Positions 37,238 through 47,194 of a stretch of DNA of 64,000 bases are shown here, piece by piece. The stretch spans positions 2,213,488 through 2,277,487 of the forward strand of contig NZ_CP070608.1 of the NCBI RefSeq assembly GCF_017068455.1. The letters are read 5' to 3'. Within the stretch, counting starts at the first letter, position 1, and each line of letters opens with the position of its first letter. The position numbers were made by a program, and so were the translations under genes. Below the pieces are notes generated by a model. That model had not been told where the DNA came from. It ran no database searches and worked only from the letters and a program-made list of their open reading frames with translations. The stretch comes from Fulvivirga lutea (GTDB taxonomy: Bacteria > Bacteroidota > Bacteroidia > Cytophagales > Cyclobacteriaceae).

Positions 37238-37771
37238 TTGAACTCACTATCTGAAAAACTTAAAGCTAAAATACGGGATGTAGAGAACTTCCCTAAGCCC
37301 GGTATTACTTTTAAAGACATTACTCCCGTATTAAGTGATTCCAAATTGTGCCGAGATATAACAGAAGAACTACTGAGCAGATACAAGGATGAAAACCTTG
37401 ACGCAATTGTAGGTGTTGAATCCCGGGGGTTTTTGTTTGGGATGTTACTGGCATACGAATTAAATATTCCTTTTGTGCCTGTTAGAAAATCGGGTAAACT
37501 GCCTTTTAGAACTCTGAAACATTCCTATGATCTGGAATATGGGAGTGCATCAATGGAGATACATGTAGATGCCCTACAAAACAATTGGAATGTACTAATT
37601 CATGATGACTTGCTCGCTACAGGTGGTACCGCGGCTGCGGCTGGCGCTTTAGTGGAGCAATTAGGGGCGAAAGTTCAGAGTTTTTCTTTCTTAATTGACC
37701 TGACTTTCTTGAATGGTAAAGATGTTCTAAAGAATTATACTACTAAAATTAATTCGTTGGTTCAATATTAA
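37238..37771 (+). CDS. apt: adenine phosphoribosyltransferase (TTG start)
   Basis: Apt joins adenine and PRPP to give AMP in purine salvage. The frame is open from 37106, but that part is antisense to osmC. Homology begins at TTG 37238 (LNSLSEKLKAKIRDVENFPK), giving 177 residues, normal for Apt. No closer ATG or GTG exists in frame. The core is clear: KPGITFKDITPVL, GVESRGFLFGMLLAYELNIP, VPVRKSGKLP and the PRPP loop VLIHDDLLATGGTAAAAGAL. The third residue of the PRPP motif region is His in place of the frequent Val-Asp pattern, a minor change. Its stop overlaps that of the lone receiver gene in a shared TTAA. Confidence 0.93.
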   Translation: MNSLSEKLKAKIRDVENFPKPGITFKDITPVLSDSKLCRDITEELLSRYKDENLDAIVGVESRGFLFGMLLAYELNIPFVPVRKSGKLPFRTLKHSYDLEYGSASMEIHVDALQNNWNVLIHDDLLATGGTAAAAGALVEQLGAKVQSFSFLIDLTFLNGKDVLKNYTTKINSLVQY

Positions 37772-38199
37772 TCTCCGAAATGCTTCGCTAATAATTTTTC
37801 TAATGTGTTGGTTGTTAGTGGTTTAGAAACATAATCGTTTACGTGTGTAAAGCTGTAAGCTCTTTTAATATCTTCCTGATAAACACTTGAGGAGAGCATA
37901 CACAGTACTACTCTTTTTTCCAGATTAGGCCATATTTTTTCGCCATATGCTTCTAAGAATCCCCAACCATCCATAACGGGCATGTTAATGTCTAATAAAA
38001 TAAGATCAGGAAATTCTTCAGTGTCAGATAATATGTTGGATAAATAGTTTAATCCATCTTCACCTTTGAGAAAGGTCTTAACGTGATCACTTCTCACACC
38101 CGATTTCTCAATGATTTTTCTGTAGATGAAACTTGAGATATCGTCATCATCTATCAACACCACTTTTAACGATTTTTTATCGATTACATCCAGAGTCAA
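37768..38199 (-). CDS. single-domain response regulator
   Basis: A 143-residue receiver domain with no output domain. The acidic patch is VLIDDDDISS (residues 14-23), the phosphoacceptor is Asp70 in LILLDINMPVMDG, followed by a Ser-rich MLSSS near 101 and Lys126 in YVSKPL. Such CheY-like proteins act by protein contact or as phosphorelay intermediates. No kinase gene adjoins it. It is convergent with apt and divergent from the Lon-N gene. Confidence 0.92.
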   Translation of the reverse strand: MTLDVIDKKSLKVVLIDDDDISSFIYRKIIEKSGVRSDHVKTFLKGEDGLNYLSNILSDTEEFPDLILLDINMPVMDGWGFLEAYGEKIWPNLEKRVVLCMLSSSVYQEDIKRAYSFTHVNDYVSKPLTTNTLEKLLAKHFGD

Positions 38200-38310
38200 A
38201 CTGATTTTATTTAATAAATAATCACGAAAAAATTAAAGTAAATAAAATATTCGGAAAGAGCAATATAAATTAATCGCAACATTAATCAGATCAAATATGT
38301 TTATACGTAT

Positions 38311-38898
38311 ATGAGTGAAGAAAGGATAATACCGATATTTCCATTGAATATATTGCCTTTACCAACTGAACTAATCCCTCTACATATTTTTGAACCTAGA
38401 TACCGCCAGCTTTTGCAGGATATGGAGTCCGAAGATATTGAGTTTGGGATACTCTATGCCGCACCAATTAATGCAGATAGAGTAGGGGCGTTGGTAAAAC
38501 TGGAAAGTATCTTAAAAAGATATTCAACTGGCGAGTCGGATATAGTGGTTAAATGCAATGGCACTTTTATTCTGGATAAATATTATAAACACTTTAAGGA
38601 TAAGCAGTATGCGGGCGGTAGAATCATTACCATTGATGCACCTTCAAGTGATTACGCGAGTGATGAATTAAAAAATGCATACCGTGAATATCAGGAAGTG
38701 GCTGAAAGTAGTTACGATTCTGCAGTGACGATACACGACATTGCTAATTCATTAAATCTTGAGAATTCTGATAGGCTCAAGTATTTAAGGCTAATAGCGA
38801 AAGAGAAGAAGGAAAGATTCCTGAAGGAAAGGCTTCGGTTTGATAAATACATTCTGGAACAGGAGCGAAAGTACAAAAACAGCTTTACGCTGAACTAA
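38311..38898 (+). CDS. Lon N-terminal domain protein (LON substrate-binding type)
   Basis: A 195-residue protein whose first half matches the Lon protease N-terminal substrate-binding domain: IPIFPLNILPLPTELIPLHI, FEPRYRQLL near residue 26, FGILYAAP near 48 and GRIITIDAP near 108. The second half is helical and charged (RLIAKEKKERFLKERLRFDK). There are no ATPase or protease domains. Free LON-domain proteins are common in bacteria and act as presumed protein-binding adaptors. It is convergent with icmF, with a compound palindrome between. Confidence 0.9.
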   Translation: MSEERIIPIFPLNILPLPTELIPLHIFEPRYRQLLQDMESEDIEFGILYAAPINADRVGALVKLESILKRYSTGESDIVVKCNGTFILDKYYKHFKDKQYAGGRIITIDAPSSDYASDELKNAYREYQEVAESSYDSAVTIHDIANSLNLENSDRLKYLRLIAKEKKERFLKERLRFDKYILEQERKYKNSFTLN

Positions 38899-38947
38899 TA
38901 AAAACATTTATGATCTAAGGAGCACCAACAAGCATGAAAGTGCACTT

Positions 38948-38980
38948 AACCTTACTAAGGTTTAAAACCTTAGTAAGGTT
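38948..38980. repeat. compound palindrome between convergent genes
   Basis: aaccttactaaggttt (38948-38963) is followed by one base and its exact reverse complement (38965-38980). Each arm is also palindromic (cctta c taagg), so the element can fold as one long hairpin or two small ones. It lies between the convergent Lon-N and icmF genes. It may act as a two-way terminator and looks like a dispersed palindromic repeat. Confidence 0.75.
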
Positions 38981-39018
38981 GATTATACAGTGTAAGCTAT
39001 TTTAGAGCCTTGAATTAG

Positions 39019-42000
39019 TTACATATTCCTTCGATACTGTCCACCAACATGAAACAAGGTTTCAGTAATTTGGCCTAGCGAGCAGTATTTACAAGCTTCC
39101 ATCAATTCCTCAAAGATATTCTTGTTTTGAATAGCTGTATGTTGAATCTCCTTCAAATGCTTCTCAGACTTCTCAGAATTGCCTTTTTGTAAATGATTAA
39201 GCATAGTAATCTGATATTCTTTCTCCTCTTTGGTTGCTCTAATTACCTCTTTAGGCGTTATCGTAGGTGAGCCTTTAGAGCTTAAGAAAGTATTTACGCC
39301 AATAATAGGGAATTCACCCGTATGCTTTAAGGTTTCATAGTGCAGACTCTCATCTTGTATTTTACCTCTTTGATACATTGTTTCCATAGCTCCTAAAACA
39401 CCACCTCTTTCAGTAATTCTATCAAATTCTGTGAGTACTGCCTCTTCAACTAAATCCGTTAACTCTTCAATAATAAAAGAGCCTTGTAGCGGGTTCTCGT
39501 TTTTAGCAAGCCCCAGTTCTTTGTTAATGATTAACTGAATAGCCATAGCACGTCTCACTGATTCCTCTGTAGGTGTTGTAATGGCCTCATCATATGCATT
39601 GGTGTGTAGAGAGTTACAGTTATCATAAATGGCGTAAAGAGCCTGTAAAGTCGTTCTTATATCATTAAAATCGATTTCCTGAGCATGCAACGACCTTCCC
39701 GATGTCTGAATGTGGTATTTCAACATTTGCGAACGAGCATCAGCGCCATATTTATCACGCATGGCTTTTGCCCAAATTCTTCTAGCCACTCTTCCTATTA
39801 CTGCATATTCAGGGTCAATACCATTAGAAAAGAAGAATGATAGGTTAGGGGCAAACTTGTTAATGTCCATCCCTCTGCTCAAGTAGTATTCTACATAAGT
39901 AAAGCCATTGGCTAAGGTAAAAGCCAATTGGGTAATAGGATTAGCGCCAGCTTCAGCAATGTGATACCCCGAGATTGAAACTGAGTAGAAGTTTCTGACA
40001 TTATTTTGAATAAAGTATTCCTGCACATCCCCCATTAAGCGCAAAGCAAATTCTGTGGAGAAAATGCAAGTGTTCTGAGCTTGGTCTTCTTTCAGAATAT
40101 CAGCCTGCACGGTACCTCTTACCTGAGAAAGGGTTCTTTTTTTAATGTCTTCATACACATCTTTTGGTAGCACCTGATCGCCAGTAACTCCCAAAAGCAT
40201 CAGTCCAAGTCCGTCATTACCTTCTGGTAGTTTACCCTGGTAAGCTGGCCTTTCAACTCCCTTTTCTTTATAGATAGCAGCTATTTTCTTCTCGATCTCT
40301 TTCTCAAGACCATTTTCTTTGATGTATAACTCACATTGTTGATCAATGGCAGCGTTCATGAAAAATCCTAGCAGCATTGGTGCTGGTCCATTAATGGTCA
40401 TGGACACAGAAGTCATAGGATCCGCTAGATTGAATCCGCTATACAGCTTTTTTGCATCATCTAAACAGCAAATAGAAACACCTGAGTTGCCAATTTTACC
40501 ATAGATATCAGGTCGGTGATCCGGATCATTACCATAAAGCGTCACAGAATCGAAAGCCGTTGAAAGCCTGTTGGCATCTGTGTCTAAACTTAAATAATGG
40601 AACCTTCTATTAGTTCTTTCAGGGCCGCCTTCACCAGCAAACATTCTTGTTGGATCTTCGCCTTCGCGTTTGAAAGGATAAATACCTGCTGTGTACGGAA
40701 ATTCACCCGGTACATTTTCCTGTAAGCTCCATTGTAGTAAATCACCCCAGGCTTCAAACTTAGGAAGGGCTACTTTTGGTATTTGCGAATGGGATAATGA
40801 TTCAGTGTGAGTTTTAATTTTGATCTCTTTATCACGCACTTTAAACGTGTATACAGGATCAGTATATTTTTTCTTTTTCGACTCCCAATCTTCTAGTAAC
40901 TTTTGATTTCTTGGATCAAAGTCAAGTTTTATTTTCTCGTAAGCCTCTTCTAAGCCTTTGATGAGCCTGTCTTTATCTTCAATGGCTGACTCCTTTAGCG
41001 TATCAATTGATTTTTTGATTCCAAATAGCTTTTGCGCCACTTCGCTCTGACTCTTTGCCCAAGAATCGTAAGCTCTATTGCTCTCGGAAATTTCCGATAA
41101 ATAACGTGTTCTATTGGGTGGAATCACAAATACCTTTTCAGACATTTCATCAGTGATTTCAAAAGTTGAGTTTAAGTCAGCCTTAGTTACTTCTACAACT
41201 TTGCGCATAATCTCAACATAAAGTCGGTTCATTCCCGGGTCATTAAATTGAGAAGCGATGGTTCCAAAAACAGGAATATCTTCCTCTTTTACATCCCAAA
41301 GGTTATGGTTACGCTTGTATTGTTTCTTCACATCTCGCAATGCATCCAGGGCGCCTCTTTTGTCAAACTTATTGATGGCAATAACATCCGCGAAGTCGAG
41401 CATGTCAATTTTCTCGAGCTGGGTAGCTGCCCCGTATTCTGGTGTCATCACATACAAGCTCACATCAGAGTGATCTGTAATTTCCGTATCCGATTGCCCG
41501 ATACCCGAAGTCTCTAAAATAATTAAATCGTAGTGAGCTGCTTTTAGTATTTGCAAAGCCTCATTTACATGCTTTGATAACGCAAGGTTAGACTGCCTTG
41601 TAGCCAATGAACGCATATAAACGCGGTCATTCTTGATGGCATTCATCCTAATTCTATCGCCTAATAAGGCACCACCTGTTTTACGTTTGGATGGATCCAC
41701 TGAAACAATAGCAATATTTTTATCAGGGAAGTCAAGCAAGAACCTGCGAACTAATTCATCTACTAATGATGATTTACCTGCACCACCTGTACCCGTGATA
41801 CCAAGAATCGGGGTTTCAATGGCATCGGCTATTTTATGAACTTCTTCAAAATCTTTTTTAGCTTCCTCTGGGAAGTTTTCAGCGGCAGAAATTAATCTGG
41901 CAATAGACCTAACGTCTTTCTTAGAAAGGTGAGATACTTCTCCATTCAAGTTTTTGCCAGTTGGGAAGTCGCATTGCTCGATCATGTCGTTGATCATACC

Positions 42001-42399
42001 TTGCAATCCCATTGAGCGGCCATCATCCGGAGAGTAAATTCTTGTTATTCCATAGGCATGTAATTCTTCAATTTCTTCCGGAAGAATTACACCACCTCCG
42101 CCACCAAATATTTTAATATGATCAGCACCTTTTTCTTTCAAAAGATCTTTCATGTATTTAAAGTACTCTGTATGGCCTCCCTGGTAAGAAGTCATGGCAA
42201 TAGCCTGTGCATCTTCCTGAATTGCCGTGTTTACGACCTCTTCAACGCTTCTGTCATGTCCCAGGTGAATAACCTCACAACCCGTAGCCTGAATGATTCT
42301 GCGCATGATGTTGATGGCTGCATCATGGCCATCAAATAGACTGGCTGCTGTTACAATTCGTACTTTATTTTGTGGTTTATAAGGTGCTTTATCCTGCAT
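39019..42399 (-). CDS. icmF: fused isobutyryl-CoA mutase IcmF
   Basis: IcmF interconverts isobutyryl-CoA and butyryl-CoA with coenzyme B12, in a single chain that includes its G-protein chaperone. The 1126 residues match the family length. Order: B12-binding domain with [10 protein letters not shown] (His25 the expected cobalt ligand), MeaB-like GTPase with the P-loop GTGGAGKSS (Lys209) and NKFD near 345, then a linker, then the mutase barrel from about 540 ([36 protein letters not shown]). The YPFKR segment has Phe where methylmalonyl-CoA mutase has Tyr, which favours isobutyryl- or pivalyl-type substrates over methylmalonyl-CoA. No separate mutase subunit genes are nearby. Confidence 0.95.
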   Translation of the reverse strand: MQDKAPYKPQNKVRIVTAASLFDGHDAAINIMRRIIQATGCEVIHLGHDRSVEEVVNTAIQEDAQAIAMTSYQGGHTEYFKYMKDLLKEKGADHIKIFGGGGGVILPEEIEELHAYGITRIYSPDDGRSMGLQGMINDMIEQCDFPTGKNLNGEVSHLSKKDVRSIARLISAAENFPEEAKKDFEEVHKIADAIETPILGITGTGGAGKSSLVDELVRRFLLDFPDKNIAIVSVDPSKRKTGGALLGDRIRMNAIKNDRVYMRSLATRQSNLALSKHVNEALQILKAAHYDLIILETSGIGQSDTEITDHSDVSLYVMTPEYGAATQLEKIDMLDFADVIAINKFDKRGALDALRDVKKQYKRNHNLWDVKEEDIPVFGTIASQFNDPGMNRLYVEIMRKVVEVTKADLNSTFEITDEMSEKVFVIPPNRTRYLSEISESNRAYDSWAKSQSEVAQKLFGIKKSIDTLKESAIEDKDRLIKGLEEAYEKIKLDFDPRNQKLLEDWESKKKKYTDPVYTFKVRDKEIKIKTHTESLSHSQIPKVALPKFEAWGDLLQWSLQENVPGEFPYTAGIYPFKREGEDPTRMFAGEGGPERTNRRFHYLSLDTDANRLSTAFDSVTLYGNDPDHRPDIYGKIGNSGVSICCLDDAKKLYSGFNLADPMTSVSMTINGPAPMLLGFFMNAAIDQQCELYIKENGLEKEIEKKIAAIYKEKGVERPAYQGKLPEGNDGLGLMLLGVTGDQVLPKDVYEDIKKRTLSQVRGTVQADILKEDQAQNTCIFSTEFALRLMGDVQEYFIQNNVRNFYSVSISGYHIAEAGANPITQLAFTLANGFTYVEYYLSRGMDINKFAPNLSFFFSNGIDPEYAVIGRVARRIWAKAMRDKYGADARSQMLKYHIQTSGRSLHAQEIDFNDIRTTLQALYAIYDNCNSLHTNAYDEAITTPTEESVRRAMAIQLIINKELGLAKNENPLQGSFIIEELTDLVEEAVLTEFDRITERGGVLGAMETMYQRGKIQDESLHYETLKHTGEFPIIGVNTFLSSKGSPTITPKEVIRATKEEKEYQITMLNHLQKGNSEKSEKHLKEIQHTAIQNKNIFEELMEACKYCSLGQITETLFHVGGQYRRNM

Positions 42400-42433
42400 T
42401 TGAATCTATTTTTATGAATCAAAATTTAGGATG

Positions 42434-42441
42434 CAAAGGTA
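42434..42441 (-). promoter_or_regulatory. candidate -7 box of icmF
   Basis: TACCTTTGCA on the minus strand matches TAnnTTTG, with the common Bacteroidota CA extension. It would give a leader of about 30 bases before ATG 42399. The nearest TTG upstream is 24 bases away, longer than usual. Confidence 0.4.
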
Positions 42442-42471
42442 CTTATATTCAAAGTATTTTACTAACAATCA

Positions 42472-44778
42472 TTAGTTAGTTAAAGTGCTGTCAATGGCTA
42501 GAAGTTGAGCCATTTTACTTATAGCGGCCTGATTTTTTCTGGTATTAATATTTTGTATCAAACTTTGCTTTTCCCTACTTGTTAATCGCCAGCTTAGTGA
42601 TGCCCGCCTTACATTGTCAAGCTTTAAACTGTCTTTCTTAGAAAGGTTTTCAGCAATATATTCTCGCGGCACATACTGTATGTCAACCCGATCTATTGTT
42701 CCATCAAACCACGATCTGGCAAATTCAATTTTATTGTCGTTGGTGATATCCTGCAAGCTTTCAAAATTCTGATAGATGCTACTTATTGGTAAGGTTGATT
42801 TATCAACTAACGATAAGTTAGTTCTACGCTCTATCGGTCCATCTTTCTCTGAATCTCTGATGGAAAGAATGATCACACCTGAAGTATTTTCCGCTATCCA
42901 ATCTTTGAAGGCAAATAAAAACTGAACTGCATCTGAGATACCAAAATTATCAGTTACACCTGCATCCATAATGTCGAGTGGCGGGTCACTTGGGAGCGAA
43001 ATGTTAGGTGTAATATAGGGAAATGCAGCACTCATCCTCAATCCGCTTAAAAAGCGCAGGTTTTCACCTCCTTGTTTCTCAAAAAATCTCAGGAATTCAA
43101 CTCCGTTTATTTTGTCACGCATGTAGCTGGAGTCGAGTGAATTCATCATGTACGACATTTTCTGTGGCGAGATATACAGTTTTCTTCCATCGTTTATGAT
43201 AGTAGGCGCCAGAACCATCATAGGAATGGTGCTATTAAACTCAGGTTTATAATAGGCTTTAAGGGGCTTATCTAAAAAATAATTAGTGTTTTTACTCAGC
43301 TGATTTTCAAATGAATAGCCTCTATCTTGCGGGTATTCAATCCCATTGTATTCAAAACTTTGGAAACTTGAAAAAAGATCGTTCATCAGAAGGCTAAAGA
43401 TGATGGCATTCAGGTTATCGCTCCCCATTCGTTCAATATAATCTTGGGAGTAAGGGTTACTAAGTTCGTTTTGCTTATAGCGAAGATAAATTTCCCTGAA
43501 ATAGCTAGCACCAATTAAACCACCAGATGCCCCTGTAATAAGCATGGTATGATCCATCAGTTTGCCGTTGGTAACGCTATCCATAGTTTGGAGGCTGTTC
43601 AGAGCCCAAATTGCAGCACGCTGGCCACCCCCGCTCACACACGCAAGTACCATTTTTGGTTTAGCTTCATTTGGAAACTTATTTTTCCAATTTTCTAAAA
43701 TAAGAGTCGTTTCCTTTTTATCTCTTTCTCTGGTTGTTGGGTTATTCGAATCAATGATCGTTTTGATATTGTAGGGAGCTTTTTCTACTGAATAGTTAAG
43801 TCCGAATGCTCTGTAAGTTTTATGAAACAGGTCTTGCTTAACGAGCATATTCAGCACTATTAAAAGGCCTATACCAGCTGTGGCTGACCAATTGCCAAAC
43901 CAATAGCTAAACGCTCCGGAAAACATGACAAATACAGTGAAAAATAACACTGCGCTGGCTGCTGCGGGTAATTGAAAGACTTCATAGTCTTTAAATATTC
44001 CCATTGCCAGAATCACTACAAAAATGAGAACTTGAATGATGACAAGATTGAAGTGGTTTTGATCAAAAACCTGCAATACTGTAGCCTTATCATAAAAACC
44101 TTTGTAATCTTCCACACGCTCTGAGGCAAAGTTCATATTGAGAAAACTCTCAACACGTAATTGCTTTTTCTTAGCGATATCAAGCTTCTTCATTGCATTG
44201 GCACGAGTAGCTTTAATATTCTGCTTCAGCTTTTCATCCAACTTACATACCACATATTTGAAAATATCTTTATTGGTAAACCAGAAATATCCAAAAAGTA
44301 GAATAGTCATAGATATGTAGCCTACAAGTAAACCACCAATCAGCAAGGTTAGCCTGTCAAAATCCTGATACTCATTATTTACCTGATACTGAATAATGAA
44401 ACTCACATAGCAAACCAGAAACCCAAATGGGATAATGCTATTGTTTAAGCTGAATATTGTGAATGGTTTTGGCAGCGTACCAATGAAAGAGAATCGGTGA
44501 CCATCAATAATATAAGTAGCGATGTGAAAGGCGATACTAAATCCCGCGATAGTTACTCCAACGAGAAAAAAGGAAAGAAAACTTACTTTATTCAGATAAA
44601 CAGGATCGAGAAAGAGGTACGGAATACCCAAATACTGACCCAAATTGCCAGAAACCATAGCAAATAGCACCAACCAACAGATTAAAAGAATGTGGTTTCT
44701 TCTTAAATGATTAATGAATAACTGAATAGGGAAGGAGTAATAAAAACCTTGCAATAAACTCAGAAGCTTATTTCTCAT
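42472..44778 (-). CDS. membrane-anchored patatin-like phospholipase
   Basis: A 768-residue protein. The N-terminal 330 residues hold about eight membrane segments in two clusters (25-165 and 245-315). The C-terminal domain is patatin-like: the oxyanion glycine motif CVSGGGQRAAIWAL near residue 380, the nucleophile elbow TGASGG near 413 and the catalytic Asp in DAGVTDNFG near 617. The Ser-Asp dyad looks intact, so it should be a lipid acyl hydrolase at the inner membrane with its catalytic domain in the cytosol. Its first bases overlap the stop of the THUMP methyltransferase (four-base overlap), so the two are translationally coupled. Confidence 0.88.
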   Translation of the reverse strand: MRNKLLSLLQGFYYSFPIQLFINHLRRNHILLICWLVLFAMVSGNLGQYLGIPYLFLDPVYLNKVSFLSFFLVGVTIAGFSIAFHIATYIIDGHRFSFIGTLPKPFTIFSLNNSIIPFGFLVCYVSFIIQYQVNNEYQDFDRLTLLIGGLLVGYISMTILLFGYFWFTNKDIFKYVVCKLDEKLKQNIKATRANAMKKLDIAKKKQLRVESFLNMNFASERVEDYKGFYDKATVLQVFDQNHFNLVIIQVLIFVVILAMGIFKDYEVFQLPAAASAVLFFTVFVMFSGAFSYWFGNWSATAGIGLLIVLNMLVKQDLFHKTYRAFGLNYSVEKAPYNIKTIIDSNNPTTRERDKKETTLILENWKNKFPNEAKPKMVLACVSGGGQRAAIWALNSLQTMDSVTNGKLMDHTMLITGASGGLIGASYFREIYLRYKQNELSNPYSQDYIERMGSDNLNAIIFSLLMNDLFSSFQSFEYNGIEYPQDRGYSFENQLSKNTNYFLDKPLKAYYKPEFNSTIPMMVLAPTIINDGRKLYISPQKMSYMMNSLDSSYMRDKINGVEFLRFFEKQGGENLRFLSGLRMSAAFPYITPNISLPSDPPLDIMDAGVTDNFGISDAVQFLFAFKDWIAENTSGVIILSIRDSEKDGPIERRTNLSLVDKSTLPISSIYQNFESLQDITNDNKIEFARSWFDGTIDRVDIQYVPREYIAENLSKKDSLKLDNVRRASLSWRLTSREKQSLIQNINTRKNQAAISKMAQLLAIDSTLTN

Positions 44779-45938
44779 GAAGGTAATTTACCACTTTTTT
44801 TGCTTCCTGCATATAGTTCATATTCCAAAAGACGTGCATCTAGCTTGGCGTTAAATAGTTCTATGCGTCTATTCGTTTTTAAACCTATTTTCTTTGCTAA
44901 ATCTAAATTTCCAGTAAACACATAGCCGGTATAACCCTGACCCTTACTTTTAAAGAAATCGCCAATTTCAGAATAAGTTTTTTCCAATTCTTTTACTTCA
45001 CCAAGTCTAAGACCATACTCAGGGTTCATAAATATTACACCTGATTCTTCGGGTAAATTAAGTTCTTTGAAATCAGATAATTCAAATTTAATTAAGTGCT
45101 CAACGCCTGCATCTGCGGCATTAGCTCTTGCAGCTTTTAATGCCAAGGAGCTTAAATCACTGGCATATATTTTCAACGGCCTTTCTTTTACCTGGCTTTC
45201 AGCGTCTTTCACCATTTTTTTCCACTCGAACTCATTATATAAGTTGATGTGCATGAATCCGAAATTGGATCTCATAAGGCCGGGAGCTTTATTAATTGCT
45301 AAAAGGGCTGCCTCTATTGCCAGTGTTCCACTACCGCACATTGGGTTTATAAAAGGAGATTTCCTATCCCAATTAGATTCTAAAATACATGCAGCAGCCA
45401 AAGACTCGAGCATAGGTGCCTTAAATGGAGTTTTTCTATAACCGTGTTTTGATATAGTTTCACCTGAGGTGTCTAAATACACGCTTGCTTCATTGCCTTT
45501 CCAATGAAGATAAACCATCGATTGTTTTTGATCTGGACCTGAATCTGGTCTGCGTCCTTTTAATTTCTGGATTCTGTCAACAATGGCATCTTTTGCTTTG
45601 AGATTGGCAAATCGGGTATCTTTTATAAAATCATTTTTCACAAAACCGTTAATGCATACATACCCGTTGGAGCGGATATATCTTTCCCAAGGTATGTCTG
45701 ACATCTGGTTGTATAGATCTTCGGGTTTCTTTGCTTCGAATGATTTGAGATGATATAGTACTTTATTGGCTGTGCGTAAATGGAGGTTCAAATACATGCA
45801 ATCATTAAAGCTGCCAAACAAAGTAATGCTCAGCCTGTCTTTTTCAACAATTGTATACTTGAGGCTAGTGAGTTCCTTAGCCAGTATTGGAACAATTCTG
45901 GGTGCGCATGTGATAACTATTTTATTTTCAATTGCCAT
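44775..45938 (-). CDS. THUMP-domain class I RNA methyltransferase (RlmL-N type)
   Basis: A 387-residue protein with an N-terminal THUMP RNA-binding domain (residues 1-165: IVITCAPRIVPILAKELTSL, VDRIQKLKGRRPDSG, VYLDTSGETISKHGYRK). A Rossmann methyltransferase follows with FINPMCGSGTLAIEAALLAI near 195 and the catalytic loop MNPEYGLRLGEVKELE near 285. The motif IV reads NPEYG, not NPPYG. RlmL/RlmKL makes m2G2445 in 23S rRNA in E. coli; this shorter one lacks the RlmK half. The exact target is not known. It shares an ATGA-type junction with the patatin gene. Confidence 0.9.
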   Translation of the reverse strand: MAIENKIVITCAPRIVPILAKELTSLKYTIVEKDRLSITLFGSFNDCMYLNLHLRTANKVLYHLKSFEAKKPEDLYNQMSDIPWERYIRSNGYVCINGFVKNDFIKDTRFANLKAKDAIVDRIQKLKGRRPDSGPDQKQSMVYLHWKGNEASVYLDTSGETISKHGYRKTPFKAPMLESLAAACILESNWDRKSPFINPMCGSGTLAIEAALLAINKAPGLMRSNFGFMHINLYNEFEWKKMVKDAESQVKERPLKIYASDLSSLALKAARANAADAGVEHLIKFELSDFKELNLPEESGVIFMNPEYGLRLGEVKELEKTYSEIGDFFKSKGQGYTGYVFTGNLDLAKKIGLKTNRRIELFNAKLDARLLEYELYAGSKKSGKLPS

Positions 45939-45979
45939 GTACAGATGTTACTTATGAGAAATTATTCAAAACAATCTAC

Positions 45980-45987
45980 CAAAGTTA
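45980..45987 (-). promoter_or_regulatory. candidate -7 box of the THUMP methyltransferase gene
   Basis: TAACTTTG on the minus strand matches TAnnTTTG, 41 bases upstream of ATG 45938. No TTG lies at the usual -33 distance. Confidence 0.3.
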
Positions 45988-45999
45988 TTACGATTATCT

Positions 46000-47100
46000 T
46001 TAGTTGACTGTGCTGTTTTCCAATTTCTTTATAACGTATGGGTATTTGGCATATTCATCAGATTTAGAAAATGCGTCCTCAGATAAGTCGTTGTTGCCAA
46101 GTCTTTTTTCAATCGCACTTAGGTAATAATATGCCAGGCTGAGATGATGATCTTGCTCCAATTCTAAACTTTGAAATTCTTTGATGCTTCGGATGATGCC
46201 TTTTTTGGCTTCATTTAAATCATTATGCATTTCTAATTTAAGGATAGACTCGTATAATCTTTTTCTGGGTATCAGATATTCATTGCCTGAGACATCCAAT
46301 TTGTTTAATGATAACTCTGCATGAGCAAATTGTTTTAATTCTAGTAGAAGCTCCACATGCAAATCTCGAAAAATAGAGTTTTTAGGATAAAGAGTGACGA
46401 GTTTTTCAATATAACCTAGTGCTGCTTGTGGGTTGACTTCCGTTTTAAAGTTTAAATGTGCCAGATATTGTATGGCTTCTACCTTAGTGAAAACAGCAGA
46501 CTTGCTAGCTTTTTTTAGATATTCCAATCCCGCCATCTTATCGCCCTTGGAAAAAGGCCATAGTAGTGACTGATAAAAGAAACTTTTTTCGCGATAATAC
46601 TCAATATAGTAGTTGTATAAACCTGTAGTAGTCAAAAACTCTGGGTATGTCTCGCACCACTCAAAGCCCTTTTTAATATAAGAAAAAGCACTTTTACCTT
46701 CGAAAGATGCTTTTACCATGTGGCCATTGGTGGCATAAAGCTCAGCTTGCATGATATGTGCTGCCATATAGTAATAAGATTGCTCAGGGTCATTCTTATT
46801 TGCAGAAAGCTTTTCTTTCGCCTCACTTTTCGCGGAATCAAGAATTGAGGTATAGTGATTATAAAGTTGTGTATCACTTTCTACAATAGGATAGTTCTTC
46901 CATCGCGTATAATAGGCTTTGAGTAATAATCTGGCTGTGTTATCCGGATAGTACGAATAAAATCTATCTATAGCCTCTGAAGCCTTATCAAAGTCCATTT
47001 GATAGATTAAATCGAGGCTGGATAGCAATTGCGATTCAAACTTTGATTGTCCGAAAGTTTGAAAACTCAATGAAACGAAGAGGATTATTATGTATTTCAA
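46000..47100 (-). CDS. exported TPR-like protein
   Basis: A 366-residue protein with a signal peptide (MKYIIILFVSLSFQTFGQ). The rest is helical with TPR-like pairs: DFDKASEAIDRFYSYYPDNT, AAHIMQAELYATNGHMVKAS, ALGYIEKLVTLYPKNSIFRD and LSLAYYYLSAIEKRLGNNDL. No catalytic motif is seen. Such proteins act as periplasmic scaffolds. It stands between the THUMP gene and the divergent TM2 gene. Function unknown. Confidence 0.78.
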   Translation of the reverse strand: MKYIIILFVSLSFQTFGQSKFESQLLSSLDLIYQMDFDKASEAIDRFYSYYPDNTARLLLKAYYTRWKNYPIVESDTQLYNHYTSILDSAKSEAKEKLSANKNDPEQSYYYMAAHIMQAELYATNGHMVKASFEGKSAFSYIKKGFEWCETYPEFLTTTGLYNYYIEYYREKSFFYQSLLWPFSKGDKMAGLEYLKKASKSAVFTKVEAIQYLAHLNFKTEVNPQAALGYIEKLVTLYPKNSIFRDLHVELLLELKQFAHAELSLNKLDVSGNEYLIPRKRLYESILKLEMHNDLNEAKKGIIRSIKEFQSLELEQDHHLSLAYYYLSAIEKRLGNNDLSEDAFSKSDEYAKYPYVIKKLENSTVN

Positions 47101-47194
47101 TTATTTATAATCTAAACAAATTGTGAATGATTATTGGAATTAACCTACTTATTCTTTTATTTAGGTTAGAATTAAAACTTAAAATTAATCAATT

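Noticed and set aside
41248-41517. Plus-strand frames inside icmF
   Set aside because: Antisense to conserved GTPase motifs of IcmF; composition is typical of a shadow.
42461-42480. actaac/gttagt inverted repeat near the patatin stop
   Set aside because: Only 6-bp arms without a T-run, which is expected by chance in AT-rich DNA.
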